Source of the DNA: Holosporaceae bacterium
Lineage (GTDB): Bacteria > Pseudomonadota > Alphaproteobacteria > UBA3830
Length of the DNA stretch: 5,800 nucleotides
Assembly (NCBI GenBank): GCA_031269645.1
Contig: JAISYW010000027.1
Coordinates: 1-5,800, forward strand
Direction: 5' to 3'
In this document: one piece after another, positions 1 to 5,800 of the stretch
Layout of the letters: every line of letters starts with the position of its first letter
How positions within the stretch are numbered: position 1 is the stretch's first letter
Notes under the pieces: generated by a model
Database searches by the model: none
Seen by the model: the letters and a program-made list of their open reading frames with translations, nothing else
Told to the model about the DNA's origin: nothing
Made by a program: the position numbers and the translations under genes

Positions 1-219
1 GTGGTATTATTTTTCGACGGAGCAAAAATCTTTCAAAATAAATCTCGCTATGACGAGCTTAAAATTGATAAAAAGAGATGGTTTTTTTCAATTGGCTCCG
101 GGATTAGATATTTTACAAGCATAGGTCCGATAAGAATTGATTTCGCATTTCCAATAAGACGAAGAAAAGGAATTGATTCTAAAATGCAATTTATTATTAG
201 TTTAGGACAAGCGTTTTGA
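1..219 (+). CDS. tamA: TamA-like Omp85 outer-membrane barrel protein, C-terminal fragment
   Basis: Only the last 72 residues lie in the window and the frame is open at base 1, so the true start is to the left; the GTG at base 1 should not be taken as the start. What is visible is the end of an Omp85 (BamA/TamA) beta-barrel: a strand with FFDGAKIF, then GSGIRYFTSIGPIRIDFAFP, a basic turn (RRRKG), and a last strand ending ISLGQAF with a C-terminal Phe. A terminal aromatic residue is the usual outer-membrane barrel signal read by the BAM machinery. TamA is the outer-membrane partner of TamB and helps insert outer-membrane proteins. The GPIR-D-A-P and LGQAF pattern resembles alphaproteobacterial TamA more than BamA, and the tamB-like gene immediately downstream supports TamA. 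BamA or another Omp85 paralogue remains possible from so short a fragment. The stop TGA overlaps the tamB start. Confidence 0.85.
   Translation: MVLFFDGAKIFQNKSRYDELKIDKKRWFFSIGSGIRYFTSIGPIRIDFAFPIRRRKGIDSKMQFIISLGQAF
204..207 (+). promoter_or_regulatory. Ribosome binding site supporting the TTG start of tamB
   Basis: AGGA lies 8 bases before the TTG at 216, inside the last codons of tamA. It is the only Shine-Dalgarno-like motif near the beginning of the tamB frame, so it favours the TTG at 216 over the other in-frame TTG at 240, which has no such motif in front of it. Confidence 0.5.
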
Positions 220-3200
220 GATTACGTTTCGATAATATATTGAAAATTATATGGAATTCTTTTCTAGCAATTTCACTGTTTGTGGTTGTTGTTGTTGGCA
301 TGTTTTATCATGATATAGGACGCGAAGTTTTATTAAATATTGTGTCGAAATACTTTCAAGCTCAGAATATGGAATTTTCAATTAAAGGGCTTGATAAAAA
401 GATTTCTAAAATTCGAGAAATTTTCATACGTTCTCCAGACGGCATAGAGCTTACTTTTTCGAATATAGATTTGAAAAGAAAAAACTTTTTAGAAAGATCC
501 TCTATTTACGTAGATAAATTCACTCTAAAAGGAGCAGAAGAAAAAATAGATTTGAACAAAAAATTGAAAGATTTAATTCCGCTAATGCGAACATTAAGAT
601 TTTTCATTAGCTACCTATCGCTTGGCAAAGGCTTTATGACAATTACCGGCGAAAAATACTTGCTAGATGAATTAACATATAAATCTACGGAAAAAGACGA
701 CTACCTATATAGCAAAATTAACAAAACACAATCGTTGGATGTTCTTTTTCGATGGGATCGGGAAGAATGCATTGAGAGTAACATTGTTTTTGAAAAAATA
801 CTTGGTTTTAGCGGAACGTTGTTTATAACGTCTCCAGAAGGCGCCGCTGCCGGATATAAATTCGTTGCAGAAAATGATTCATTGCGAATCGTTTCTGACG
901 GAAGTTACAGAGATTTTATGTTTAGTATAAAGATTAGAGATGCATTTGTGTGGTATAAGCAAAAAAAATATAATTGTTACGGAAGTTTATCCCTTGAGGA
1001 ACAAAGAGCCAATATCACAAGCAAAATTCCGCTAGAAAATTTGGTGGACTCAAATTCTTTCTCAACTGTAATCTTAGAAACATTTAAAAATGTATTCGCC
1101 CATATAAATATAAATTATAATTTTAAAGAAAAAACCAAAAGTTCCGCAGATGTTATTTTTAAAAAATTTGGAAAAGATATTGGGGACCTTAAATGCGCGT
1201 TTGCTGATAGAAAATGCAAATTTTCCGGAAATATAAGTTGGATCAATGTTTATAATTTCGCTTTTTCCAATTTTAGTTGTGAAATAGATAATTTCCAAAA
1301 GGCAAAAATAAAGGTATTTGGAGAAAATCTTGAAATTTCTTCCGATGTTAAAATCAATGATCAAATATTAATTGAGAAAGTGGAAGCCAAAAGCAAATTA
1401 TGCTCTCTAAGATCTGCACATCCGTTTCTCCTTTGTAAGGATATGAAATGCTTGTTTGTTTTTGATTGTAAAAAAGTAGATTTTTTAAGTGGAATTTTCG
1501 ATGGTTCCGCCAGCGGAAATGGAGTTTTTGAATATAAAAATGGAAAGATAACGCTAAAAGGCGATTTAAAAAACGCCGCTTTTGGTAATTATCAGTTTTC
1601 CCAAACGTCGTTTGTCCTTAATGGCGAGGATCTTAATTTGACCACTAAAAATGCAAAAATTTTTAATATAAATCTTAGCGATCTAGTGTTGAATATTTCC
1701 AAAAACGAATTAAATTTGTTTGGTAAAGTAAACGGCGACTATAGGCTAAATGCGTTTGGAAAAATTTCTGGTTTCTTTAAAAAAATATCGCTAAAAAAAT
1801 GCGAGATTGCTTCTTCTAAGGATAAAATAGAGCTGCCGATTTGCGATCTAGATTTTGTTCTGAACAGCTACAGGGTTGATTGTGTCTTATCCGAAAAGAA
1901 GAGCAAAGAAATTGGTCGAATGCAAATGATGTTAAATGTCGATGAATTAAAGCTAGACGCTAAAGCTTTCCAAATTAATAGATTCGTAAAACTTTTCAAT
2001 TATTGGGCACCGAATAGCAAACTGACTGGACGTCTAGAATTAAAATCTAAAAACGGAATTTTTATAGGGATCGGAAGTTTTTCCTTATTCAATTTAATGG
2101 CTAAAAAAAATCTTTTGTCGATAGATTCGAATATTTCAAGCAATGGTATCGAAATCTATGCAAAATTAGAAAATCGCGAGAATAAAGTTTGTGCGGATTC
2201 GTTTCTTCCAATCGCCATTAGAACGGACTGGTTAATTTCAAAAAATACAAGTAGTAATCTTTTTCGCTGTCATGTTTATGGAAATTCTCATTTGGAAAAA
2301 TTGTGCGAATTGTCTGATAATTTAGATGTCCGCGGCATGCTTAATTGTGACTTCCATGTTGGTGGTACTTTTTCAAATCCAATAATTAACGGGAGAGTCG
2401 AATGGCAAAACGCCCGTATATCGGTAGGCGACATTTTATTAAAAAATGGAGACATTTTGTTGGTTGGAGAGGGAAAAAATATCCGAGTTTCCCGCGCTCG
2501 TTTTGTGGATTCAAATAAAAAGAAATTATCGATAGCTGGGATCGGCAAATTGTTTTTCAATGGAATAATTCCAAATATAAACGCGGATCTTCGGTTAGTG
2601 TTCAATAATTTTATGCTTTTTGATTCTGAAAATATTAAAATTAAAGTAAATGGTAATGCATCAATGGGTGGAGCAATTAATGATATGTTTATGACTGGAA
2701 AGGTTGATATTCCTCTGTGCGAACTTCATTATTTCGAATCTCCAGAAGCCAAATTAGATAAAGATATTATTTTTGAAAACGATCCATTTCTCCGCGTCGA
2801 AGAAAATAAGAAGACTGCATTTAAAAAAGATTTTTTTAAATATGACGTGTCTCTACATTGTCCCAAAATAAATTTTTTGGGAAATATCTTTGAAATAATT
2901 TTGAATGGCGATTTGAAGCTCGCTACTTATCAACATAAAACTACTTTGATTGGTGAGCTAAAGCTGGTAAACGGCAAATTAAATTTATTTGGTAAGCGAA
3001 TGCTCTTTACAAAAGGATGTGTGGAGTTTTTTGAGCAGTTCCCGTTCGATCCTGAAGCGCTTTTTGTATGTAAAAAGAGTTTTAGCGATATGAAAGTAGC
3101 ATTAAAAATAAAAAATACGCCAAATAAAGGAGCTTTTTTAGAATTATATTCTAATCCTAATTATTCAAAAGATGTGATTTTATCAAAAATTATATTCGGA

Positions 3201-3566
3201 AAAGAATTGAAATATCTTTCCGTTGCAGAAACTGCTCAGTTAGCCAACGCCTTAGCTGGTTTCAATCAGCGAGGATATATTTTCTCTATGCTGAATGCAT
3301 TTCAAGAAACCGGAATCATCGATAATATTTCTTTTGTTAGCGAAGACAATAAACCAAGTTCTTTATATGTAGATACTCGCGGTACGCACAATCAGCAAAA
3401 TATGAACATAAGCGCCGGAAAATATATTCATGATAGCTTATATATAAGCGTAAACAAGAAAGAAAACGCCGCCACTTTTGATATTGATTTTTCTGTTACC
3501 CCTACAATTTCGATTAAAGCAAATACTGGAGGAGAGGCTGGCGCCAGCTGGAAGTATCGATATTAG
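216..3566 (+). CDS. tamB: TamB-like translocation and assembly module protein (AsmA-like, DUF490)
   Basis: This protein of 1116 residues is close to the size of E. coli TamB (about 1260). TamB is an inner-membrane-anchored periplasmic protein with a long beta-taco groove; with TamA it assists outer-membrane protein insertion, and the AsmA-like family is implicated in phospholipid transport between the membranes. Residues 1-10 are basic and residues about 11-31 form one hydrophobic anchor (FLAISLFVVVVVG). The long middle is beta-strand-like and carries AsmA-type repeats such as VGGTFSNPIINGRVEW (near residue 715) and MGGAINDMFMTGKVDI (near 815). The conserved C-terminal TamB domain covers roughly residues 870-1116: VNGKLNLFGKRMLF, LYSNPNYSKDVILSKIIFGK (977-996), LSVAETAQLANAL, then SAGKYIHDSLYISV and a strand ending ASWKYRY. 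The start is TTG overlapping the tamA stop as TTGA, with AGGA 8 bases upstream; TTG at 240 is a less likely alternative. Twenty cysteines are unusual for a periplasmic protein. The function is well supported by the C-terminal motifs and the tamA neighbour. Confidence 0.93.
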   Translation: MRLRFDNILKIIWNSFLAISLFVVVVVGMFYHDIGREVLLNIVSKYFQAQNMEFSIKGLDKKISKIREIFIRSPDGIELTFSNIDLKRKNFLERSSIYVDKFTLKGAEEKIDLNKKLKDLIPLMRTLRFFISYLSLGKGFMTITGEKYLLDELTYKSTEKDDYLYSKINKTQSLDVLFRWDREECIESNIVFEKILGFSGTLFITSPEGAAAGYKFVAENDSLRIVSDGSYRDFMFSIKIRDAFVWYKQKKYNCYGSLSLEEQRANITSKIPLENLVDSNSFSTVILETFKNVFAHININYNFKEKTKSSADVIFKKFGKDIGDLKCAFADRKCKFSGNISWINVYNFAFSNFSCEIDNFQKAKIKVFGENLEISSDVKINDQILIEKVEAKSKLCSLRSAHPFLLCKDMKCLFVFDCKKVDFLSGIFDGSASGNGVFEYKNGKITLKGDLKNAAFGNYQFSQTSFVLNGEDLNLTTKNAKIFNINLSDLVLNISKNELNLFGKVNGDYRLNAFGKISGFFKKISLKKCEIASSKDKIELPICDLDFVLNSYRVDCVLSEKKSKEIGRMQMMLNVDELKLDAKAFQINRFVKLFNYWAPNSKLTGRLELKSKNGIFIGIGSFSLFNLMAKKNLLSIDSNISSNGIEIYAKLENRENKVCADSFLPIAIRTDWLISKNTSSNLFRCHVYGNSHLEKLCELSDNLDVRGMLNCDFHVGGTFSNPIINGRVEWQNARISVGDILLKNGDILLVGEGKNIRVSRARFVDSNKKKLSIAGIGKLFFNGIIPNINADLRLVFNNFMLFDSENIKIKVNGNASMGGAINDMFMTGKVDIPLCELHYFESPEAKLDKDIIFENDPFLRVEENKKTAFKKDFFKYDVSLHCPKINFLGNIFEIILNGDLKLATYQHKTTLIGELKLVNGKLNLFGKRMLFTKGCVEFFEQFPFDPEALFVCKKSFSDMKVALKIKNTPNKGAFLELYSNPNYSKDVILSKIIFGKELKYLSVAETAQLANALAGFNQRGYIFSMLNAFQETGIIDNISFVSEDNKPSSLYVDTRGTHNQQNMNISAGKYIHDSLYISVNKKENAATFDIDFSVTPTISIKANTGGEAGASWKYRY

Positions 3567-3678
3567 TGTAAATTTCAGGAAAAGTATCACATTGTATAGA
3601 TGAAAACTGCCATTATTTTAATGTACTATATGAAATAGATGTAGTAAGATTACCTGAGTCAGAATGTAAGGGAAAAAT
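3567..3678 (+). promoter_or_regulatory. Spacer before ybaB, possible weak promoter
   Basis: This 112-base AT-rich gap separates tamB from ybaB and holds no RNA gene and no clear terminator hairpin for tamB. A gap of this size suggests that ybaB has its own promoter. The best -10-like boxes I see are TACTAT at 3624-3629 and TAAGAT at 3645-3650, each matching the consensus at four of six positions. Neither has a convincing -35 box at 16-18 bases. Read-through from tamB is equally possible. Confidence 0.2.
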
Positions 3679-3984
3679 ATGAATAATTTTAGTCAATTAA
3701 TGAAGCAAGCACAACAAATGCAAGCGAAATTGCTAGAAGCTCAGAACAAAATGAACGACGTGGAGATTTGCGGGAGTTCCGGCGGCGAAATGGTTAACGT
3801 CGTCATTAGTGGGAAAGGAGAAATGAAAAAACTTACCATCGATCCTAAATTGATGACTCCAGAAGACGTTGATATTGTTTCAGATCTTGTTGTTGCTGCC
3901 TTTAACGATGCAAAATCAAGGCTTGAGGCTAAGATGTCTGAGCAAATGGGCGACGTCTTACCGCCAGGCATGAAACTTTTTTGA
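3679..3984 (+). CDS. ybaB: YbaB/EbfC family nucleoid-associated DNA-binding protein
   Basis: This complete 101-residue protein is at the family's usual length of about 100-110. YbaB/EbfC proteins are small dimeric DNA-binding proteins with a tweezer-like fold that coat the nucleoid and affect gene expression. The family pattern is complete. The N-terminal helix is rich in Gln, Met and Lys (MKQAQQMQAKLLEAQNKM) and is followed by a Gly-rich strand region (GSSGGEMVNVVISGKGEMKKLTIDP). Next comes the most diagnostic stretch, MTPEDVDIVSDLVVAAFNDA (residues 59-78), and the protein ends in PPGMKLF. The ATG at 3679 is preceded by a strong AAGGGA (3668-3673) at 5 bases, which fixes the start. In many bacteria the gene sits between dnaX and recR; here it lies alone between tamB and a convergent rpe. 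The stop is 10 bases from the rpe stop. The family assignment is firm; any specific role in this organism is inferred. Confidence 0.97.
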   Translation: MNNFSQLMKQAQQMQAKLLEAQNKMNDVEICGSSGGEMVNVVISGKGEMKKLTIDPKLMTPEDVDIVSDLVVAAFNDAKSRLEAKMSEQMGDVLPPGMKLF

Positions 3985-3991
3985 ATCTCGC

Positions 3992-4016
3992 AAATCAAAC
4001 AACTGTTTGTTTCTTT
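3992..4016 (+). terminator. Weak hairpin between the converging ybaB and rpe ends
   Basis: CAAAC (3996-4000) pairs with GTTTG (4005-4009) around a four-base loop. AAA (3992-3994) can pair with TTT (4010-4012) past a one-base bulge, and the T-rich run TTTCTTT (4010-4016) follows on the plus strand. It lies just after the ybaB stop and overlaps the last codons of rpe, so it could end ybaB transcription. The stem is short and AT-rich, so its strength is doubtful. In the minus direction there is no T tract after the stem. Confidence 0.3.
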
Positions 4017-4645
4017 AGTATTTGTATGGCCTGCAAATAATTTTCGTTTTTAAATATGTACGATCCTGAAACAAAACTATTCGCTCCACATTCTGAGCAT
4101 TTTTGGATCGTTTTGTCCGTAATACCGCCGTCTACGCAAATTTCTACTGATTTTGGAATTGTCTTTTTCAAAACATAGATTTTTTCTAACTGGGATTCGA
4201 TAAAAATTTGTCCTGAATTACCCGGATTTACGCCCATTACCAAAACCATATCCAAAATATCGTGACAGTAATCGATAACGTTTATCGGGATCGCAGGATT
4301 CAAAGCAATTCCGGACTTTTTTCCTAAAGATTTTATTTTGGTTAACGCTCTATGTAAATGTTTACATGTCTCGGGATGAATTATAATAACATCAACTCCG
4401 GCTCTAGAAAAATTTTCCATATGTTTATCTGGATTCTCAATCATTAAATGTACGTCAAAACGAAGAGATGAGATTTTTCGGTGAGCGGCTATTATGCCGG
4501 CTCCAAAAGTTATCTCGTCTACGAAATTTCCGTCCATTATGTCCCAATGAACGCCATCTGCGCCGGCGTTTTCGATAAGAGTCAATTCCTCTCCAAACTT
4601 TGTTGGGTTTGCCGATAGCATAGACGGATATATTTTCGCGACCAT
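3995..4645 (-). CDS. rpe: Ribulose-phosphate 3-epimerase
   Basis: This enzyme of 216 residues (family about 210-230) interconverts ribulose 5-phosphate and xylulose 5-phosphate in the cytosolic pentose phosphate pathway. It is a TIM barrel with a divalent metal. The N-terminal PSMLSA matches the family PSILSA motif with its active-site Ser (S8). The metal ligands and catalytic residues are present: H33 and D35 in HWDIMDG, H66 in DVHLMI, and D172 in VDGGI. GIALNPAIP (112-120) and the second phosphate-binding segment SGSYIF near residue 193 also fit. The loop after VNPG reads NSGQ (143-146) where the family usually has FGGQ, so the phosphate-binding loop is changed. The ATG at 4643-4645 gives the expected N-terminus; AAGAG 7 bases upstream is a weak ribosome binding site inside the end of thyX. 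The thyX stop is 4 bases upstream, so co-transcription and coupled translation are likely. A related sugar-phosphate epimerase (allulose-6-phosphate type) is a less likely alternative. Confidence 0.93.
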   Translation of the reverse strand: MVAKIYPSMLSANPTKFGEELTLIENAGADGVHWDIMDGNFVDEITFGAGIIAAHRKISSLRFDVHLMIENPDKHMENFSRAGVDVIIIHPETCKHLHRALTKIKSLGKKSGIALNPAIPINVIDYCHDILDMVLVMGVNPGNSGQIFIESQLEKIYVLKKTIPKSVEICVDGGITDKTIQKCSECGANSFVSGSYIFKNENYLQAIQILKKQTVV

Positions 4646-4649
4646 ATGT

Positions 4650-5567
4650 TTACTCTTGTTTGTTAAATGTTTTTAGAAGTTCCGACCATTCTCCTTTACT
4701 TAATCCGCTTTCTTCTTGAGTGACTTTTTTACCATTCAACATCTGCGTTATTGTATTGACGCATTTTTTCGGCAAGAAAATCGAACCCTGTTTATAGTTT
4801 ATGAAAGCGTCGTATGTAAATGGCAACCATTTTTCTAAAATATTTAAAATACTATTGGCATAACACCTAATTTCATATTGGGCGTGTGAATCAGTGCGTA
4901 ATTTCAGAAAATGCATAAGATTATGTAGATCAATTTTCCAATACATTTCTGTGTAGACGTTGATTGGTAATACTGTTCTCGCCAGTTCTCTTGTTAGCGA
5001 CAAGTTATTGAGCATATGGTCGTATTTTTTATAGGCCTCTTCCGAGGATTTTTCCAAAATATCTATCGCTTCAAGCGCTTTATTTTGGCTGAGTTGCTCC
5101 GAAGATTTTCCTTGTTTATTGGTTTGGGATTGTTCTGTAAGTTGCTCGATTTCAGGGATATAGAATTCATTACTTAAAACGGAATATCTTGCGGAGTATT
5201 CATTCATGCTGGCGGTACGATGTCTTACCCAGTGGCGCGCCACAAAAATCGGTAATTTAACATGTAATTTTATCTCGCACATTTCAAATGGAGTCGAGTG
5301 ACCGTGTCTCATGAGATAGTTTATCAGAGCTCGATCTTCCAGCTTTTTTTTTGTTCCAGCGCCATAGGAAACGCGGGCGGCTTGTACGATCGATGCGTCC
5401 GTCCCCATATAATCTATTACACGAATGAAACCATGATCCAACACCGGAATAGGCTTATATAAAATTTCCTCCAGAGCTGAAGACGTCACTCTCATAGTTT
5501 CTGTTTTGCATTTATTTCTCATAATACCGATTGTTGCATCTGATAATTCTGTTGAAAAATTTTCCAT
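4650..5567 (-). CDS. thyX: Flavin-dependent thymidylate synthase ThyX
   Basis: ThyX makes dTMP from dUMP using methylenetetrahydrofolate, with FAD and NADPH, as an alternative to ThyA; active enzymes are cytosolic homotetramers. The signature RHRxxSxNExSxR is intact as RHRTASMNEYSAR at residues 115-127. Other conserved blocks are VLDHGFIRVIDYMG (42-55), QAARVSYGAGTKK (62-74), YLMRHGHSTPFEM (84-96), SLTRELARTVLP (190-201) and LRTDSHAQYEIR (223-234), the last carrying the active-site Arg and the nucleotide-binding region. The length of 305 residues and the tail with LSKGEWSELL match alphaproteobacterial members, which are longer than the roughly 220-residue Thermotoga enzyme. The ATG at 5565-5567 has only a weak GGA 6 bases upstream. 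M16 and M25 are other in-frame starts, but the N-terminal block beginning near residue 25 is part of the long form, so the first ATG or M16 is more likely than M25. It is first in a minus-strand pair with rpe and is divergent from xth. Confidence 0.97.
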   Translation of the reverse strand: MENFSTELSDATIGIMRNKCKTETMRVTSSALEEILYKPIPVLDHGFIRVIDYMGTDASIVQAARVSYGAGTKKKLEDRALINYLMRHGHSTPFEMCEIKLHVKLPIFVARHWVRHRTASMNEYSARYSVLSNEFYIPEIEQLTEQSQTNKQGKSSEQLSQNKALEAIDILEKSSEEAYKKYDHMLNNLSLTRELARTVLPINVYTEMYWKIDLHNLMHFLKLRTDSHAQYEIRCYANSILNILEKWLPFTYDAFINYKQGSIFLPKKCVNTITQMLNGKKVTQEESGLSKGEWSELLKTFNKQE

Positions 5568-5653
5568 ATTTAATCCATAACGAGAAATGCCTACGCTATT
5601 TTATTGTATAAGATTATCGTAATATATAAAAGCAACGTTTACGTATTATATTT
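5568..5653. promoter_or_regulatory. Divergent promoter region between thyX and xth
   Basis: These 86 very AT-rich bases must hold the promoters of both genes. On the minus strand TACAAT (5603-5608) matches the -10 consensus at five of six positions and suits thyX, but no good -35 box lies upstream of it. On the plus strand TATAAA (5625-5630) is a -10 candidate for xth, with TTGTAT (5604-5609) as a poor -35 at a short 15-base spacing. If both are real, the two promoters overlap back to back. No clear Shine-Dalgarno precedes the xth ATG. These are by-eye matches in AT-rich DNA, where chance hits are common. Confidence 0.35.
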
Positions 5654-5800
5654 ATGAAAATAGTATCCTGGAATGTTAATTCAATAAGAGCGAGAATTGA
5701 GAGTTTCTTAATTGTAGCGAAAGAGTACAATCCAGATGTTTTTTTACTACAAGAAACGCGAGTGGAAGATTCTCTATTTCCAATAGAGTATTTTGATGAT
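5654..5800 (+). CDS. xth: Exodeoxyribonuclease III (AP endonuclease), N-terminal fragment
   Basis: The first 49 codons are present and the gene runs off the right edge; a full family member has about 260 residues. ExoIII/Xth enzymes are Mg-dependent AP endonucleases and 3'-5' exonucleases of base excision repair, in the endonuclease/exonuclease/phosphatase fold. The N-terminus MKIVSWNVNSIRAR followed by PDVFLLQETRVED and FPIEYF lines up with E. coli XthA. It includes the conserved Asn in WNVNS (N7) and the metal-binding Glu in LQET (E34), both at the same positions as in E. coli. The usual Lys after LQET is Arg here. The ATG at 5654 puts these residues at their normal distances, so it is the likely start even though no ribosome binding site is visible. 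The catalytic C-terminal motifs lie outside the window, so completeness cannot be judged. Confidence 0.93.
   Translation, partial: MKIVSWNVNSIRARIESFLIVAKEYNPDVFLLQETRVEDSLFPIEYFDD

Noticed and set aside
1..3. GTG at base 1 as a start codon for a 72-residue protein
   Set aside because: The encoded sequence is the end of an Omp85 barrel, so the frame continues beyond the left edge and the GTG is an internal Val.
1074..1364. Open frame of 96 codons on the minus strand inside tamB
   Set aside because: It lies wholly within the tamB coding region, its translation is low-complexity and Ile/Phe-rich, and it shows no family motif; it is an antisense shadow.
2288..2605. Open frame of 105 codons on the minus strand inside tamB
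   Set aside because: It covers the conserved AsmA-like repeats of TamB in the other strand and has no recognisable domain of its own.
3600..3638. A 12-codon open frame (MKTAIILMYYMK) in the spacer before ybaB
   Set aside because: It is too short, has no ribosome binding site in front, and such frames are expected by chance in AT-rich DNA.
3741..3998. Open frame of 85 codons on the minus strand opposite ybaB
   Set aside because: It is antisense to the clearly conserved YbaB protein and shows no motif or ribosome binding site of its own.
5110..5160. Gln/Ser/Lys-rich stretch in ThyX (about residues 137-162) that looked like an insertion
   Set aside because: Long-form alphaproteobacterial ThyX proteins have a similar segment with QSxTNxQG here, so it is normal for the family.

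Overview
This is an AT-rich bacterial chromosome segment, densely packed with ordinary housekeeping and envelope genes. Three things suggest an alphaproteobacterium: the TamA/TamB envelope pair, a flavin-dependent thymidylate synthase (ThyX) of the roughly 300-residue type common in that class, and lysine- and isoleucine-rich, AT-biased coding. The low GC and A/T-rich codons make a host-associated lineage (Holosporales- or Rickettsiales-like) likely. That placement is inferred from composition and gene content, not demonstrated.

Layout, left to right: (1) the C-terminal end of a tamA-like Omp85 barrel gene, entering from the left edge; (2) a full-length tamB-like gene whose TTG start overlaps the tamA stop; (3) a 112-base spacer; (4) ybaB, a small nucleoid-associated protein gene; (5) on the minus strand, rpe (ribulose-phosphate 3-epimerase), ending 10 bases from the ybaB stop; (6) on the minus strand, thyX, directly upstream of rpe with a 4-base gap; (7) an 86-base divergent intergenic region; (8) the first 49 codons of an exodeoxyribonuclease III (xth) gene, cut by the right edge.

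The window has two functional blocks. tamA-tamB forms a translationally coupled unit for outer-membrane protein insertion and envelope lipid homeostasis. thyX-rpe reads as a two-gene minus-strand operon combining dTMP synthesis with the pentose-phosphate pathway, transcribed divergently from the DNA-repair gene xth. No mobile element, CRISPR array, tRNA, rRNA or prophage sequence was seen.

I found no convincing undescribed system. The points worth a second look are modest: an unusually cysteine-rich TamB, a changed phosphate-binding loop in Rpe, a TTG-started stop/start overlap, a ybaB away from dnaX/recR, and the thyX-rpe pairing.
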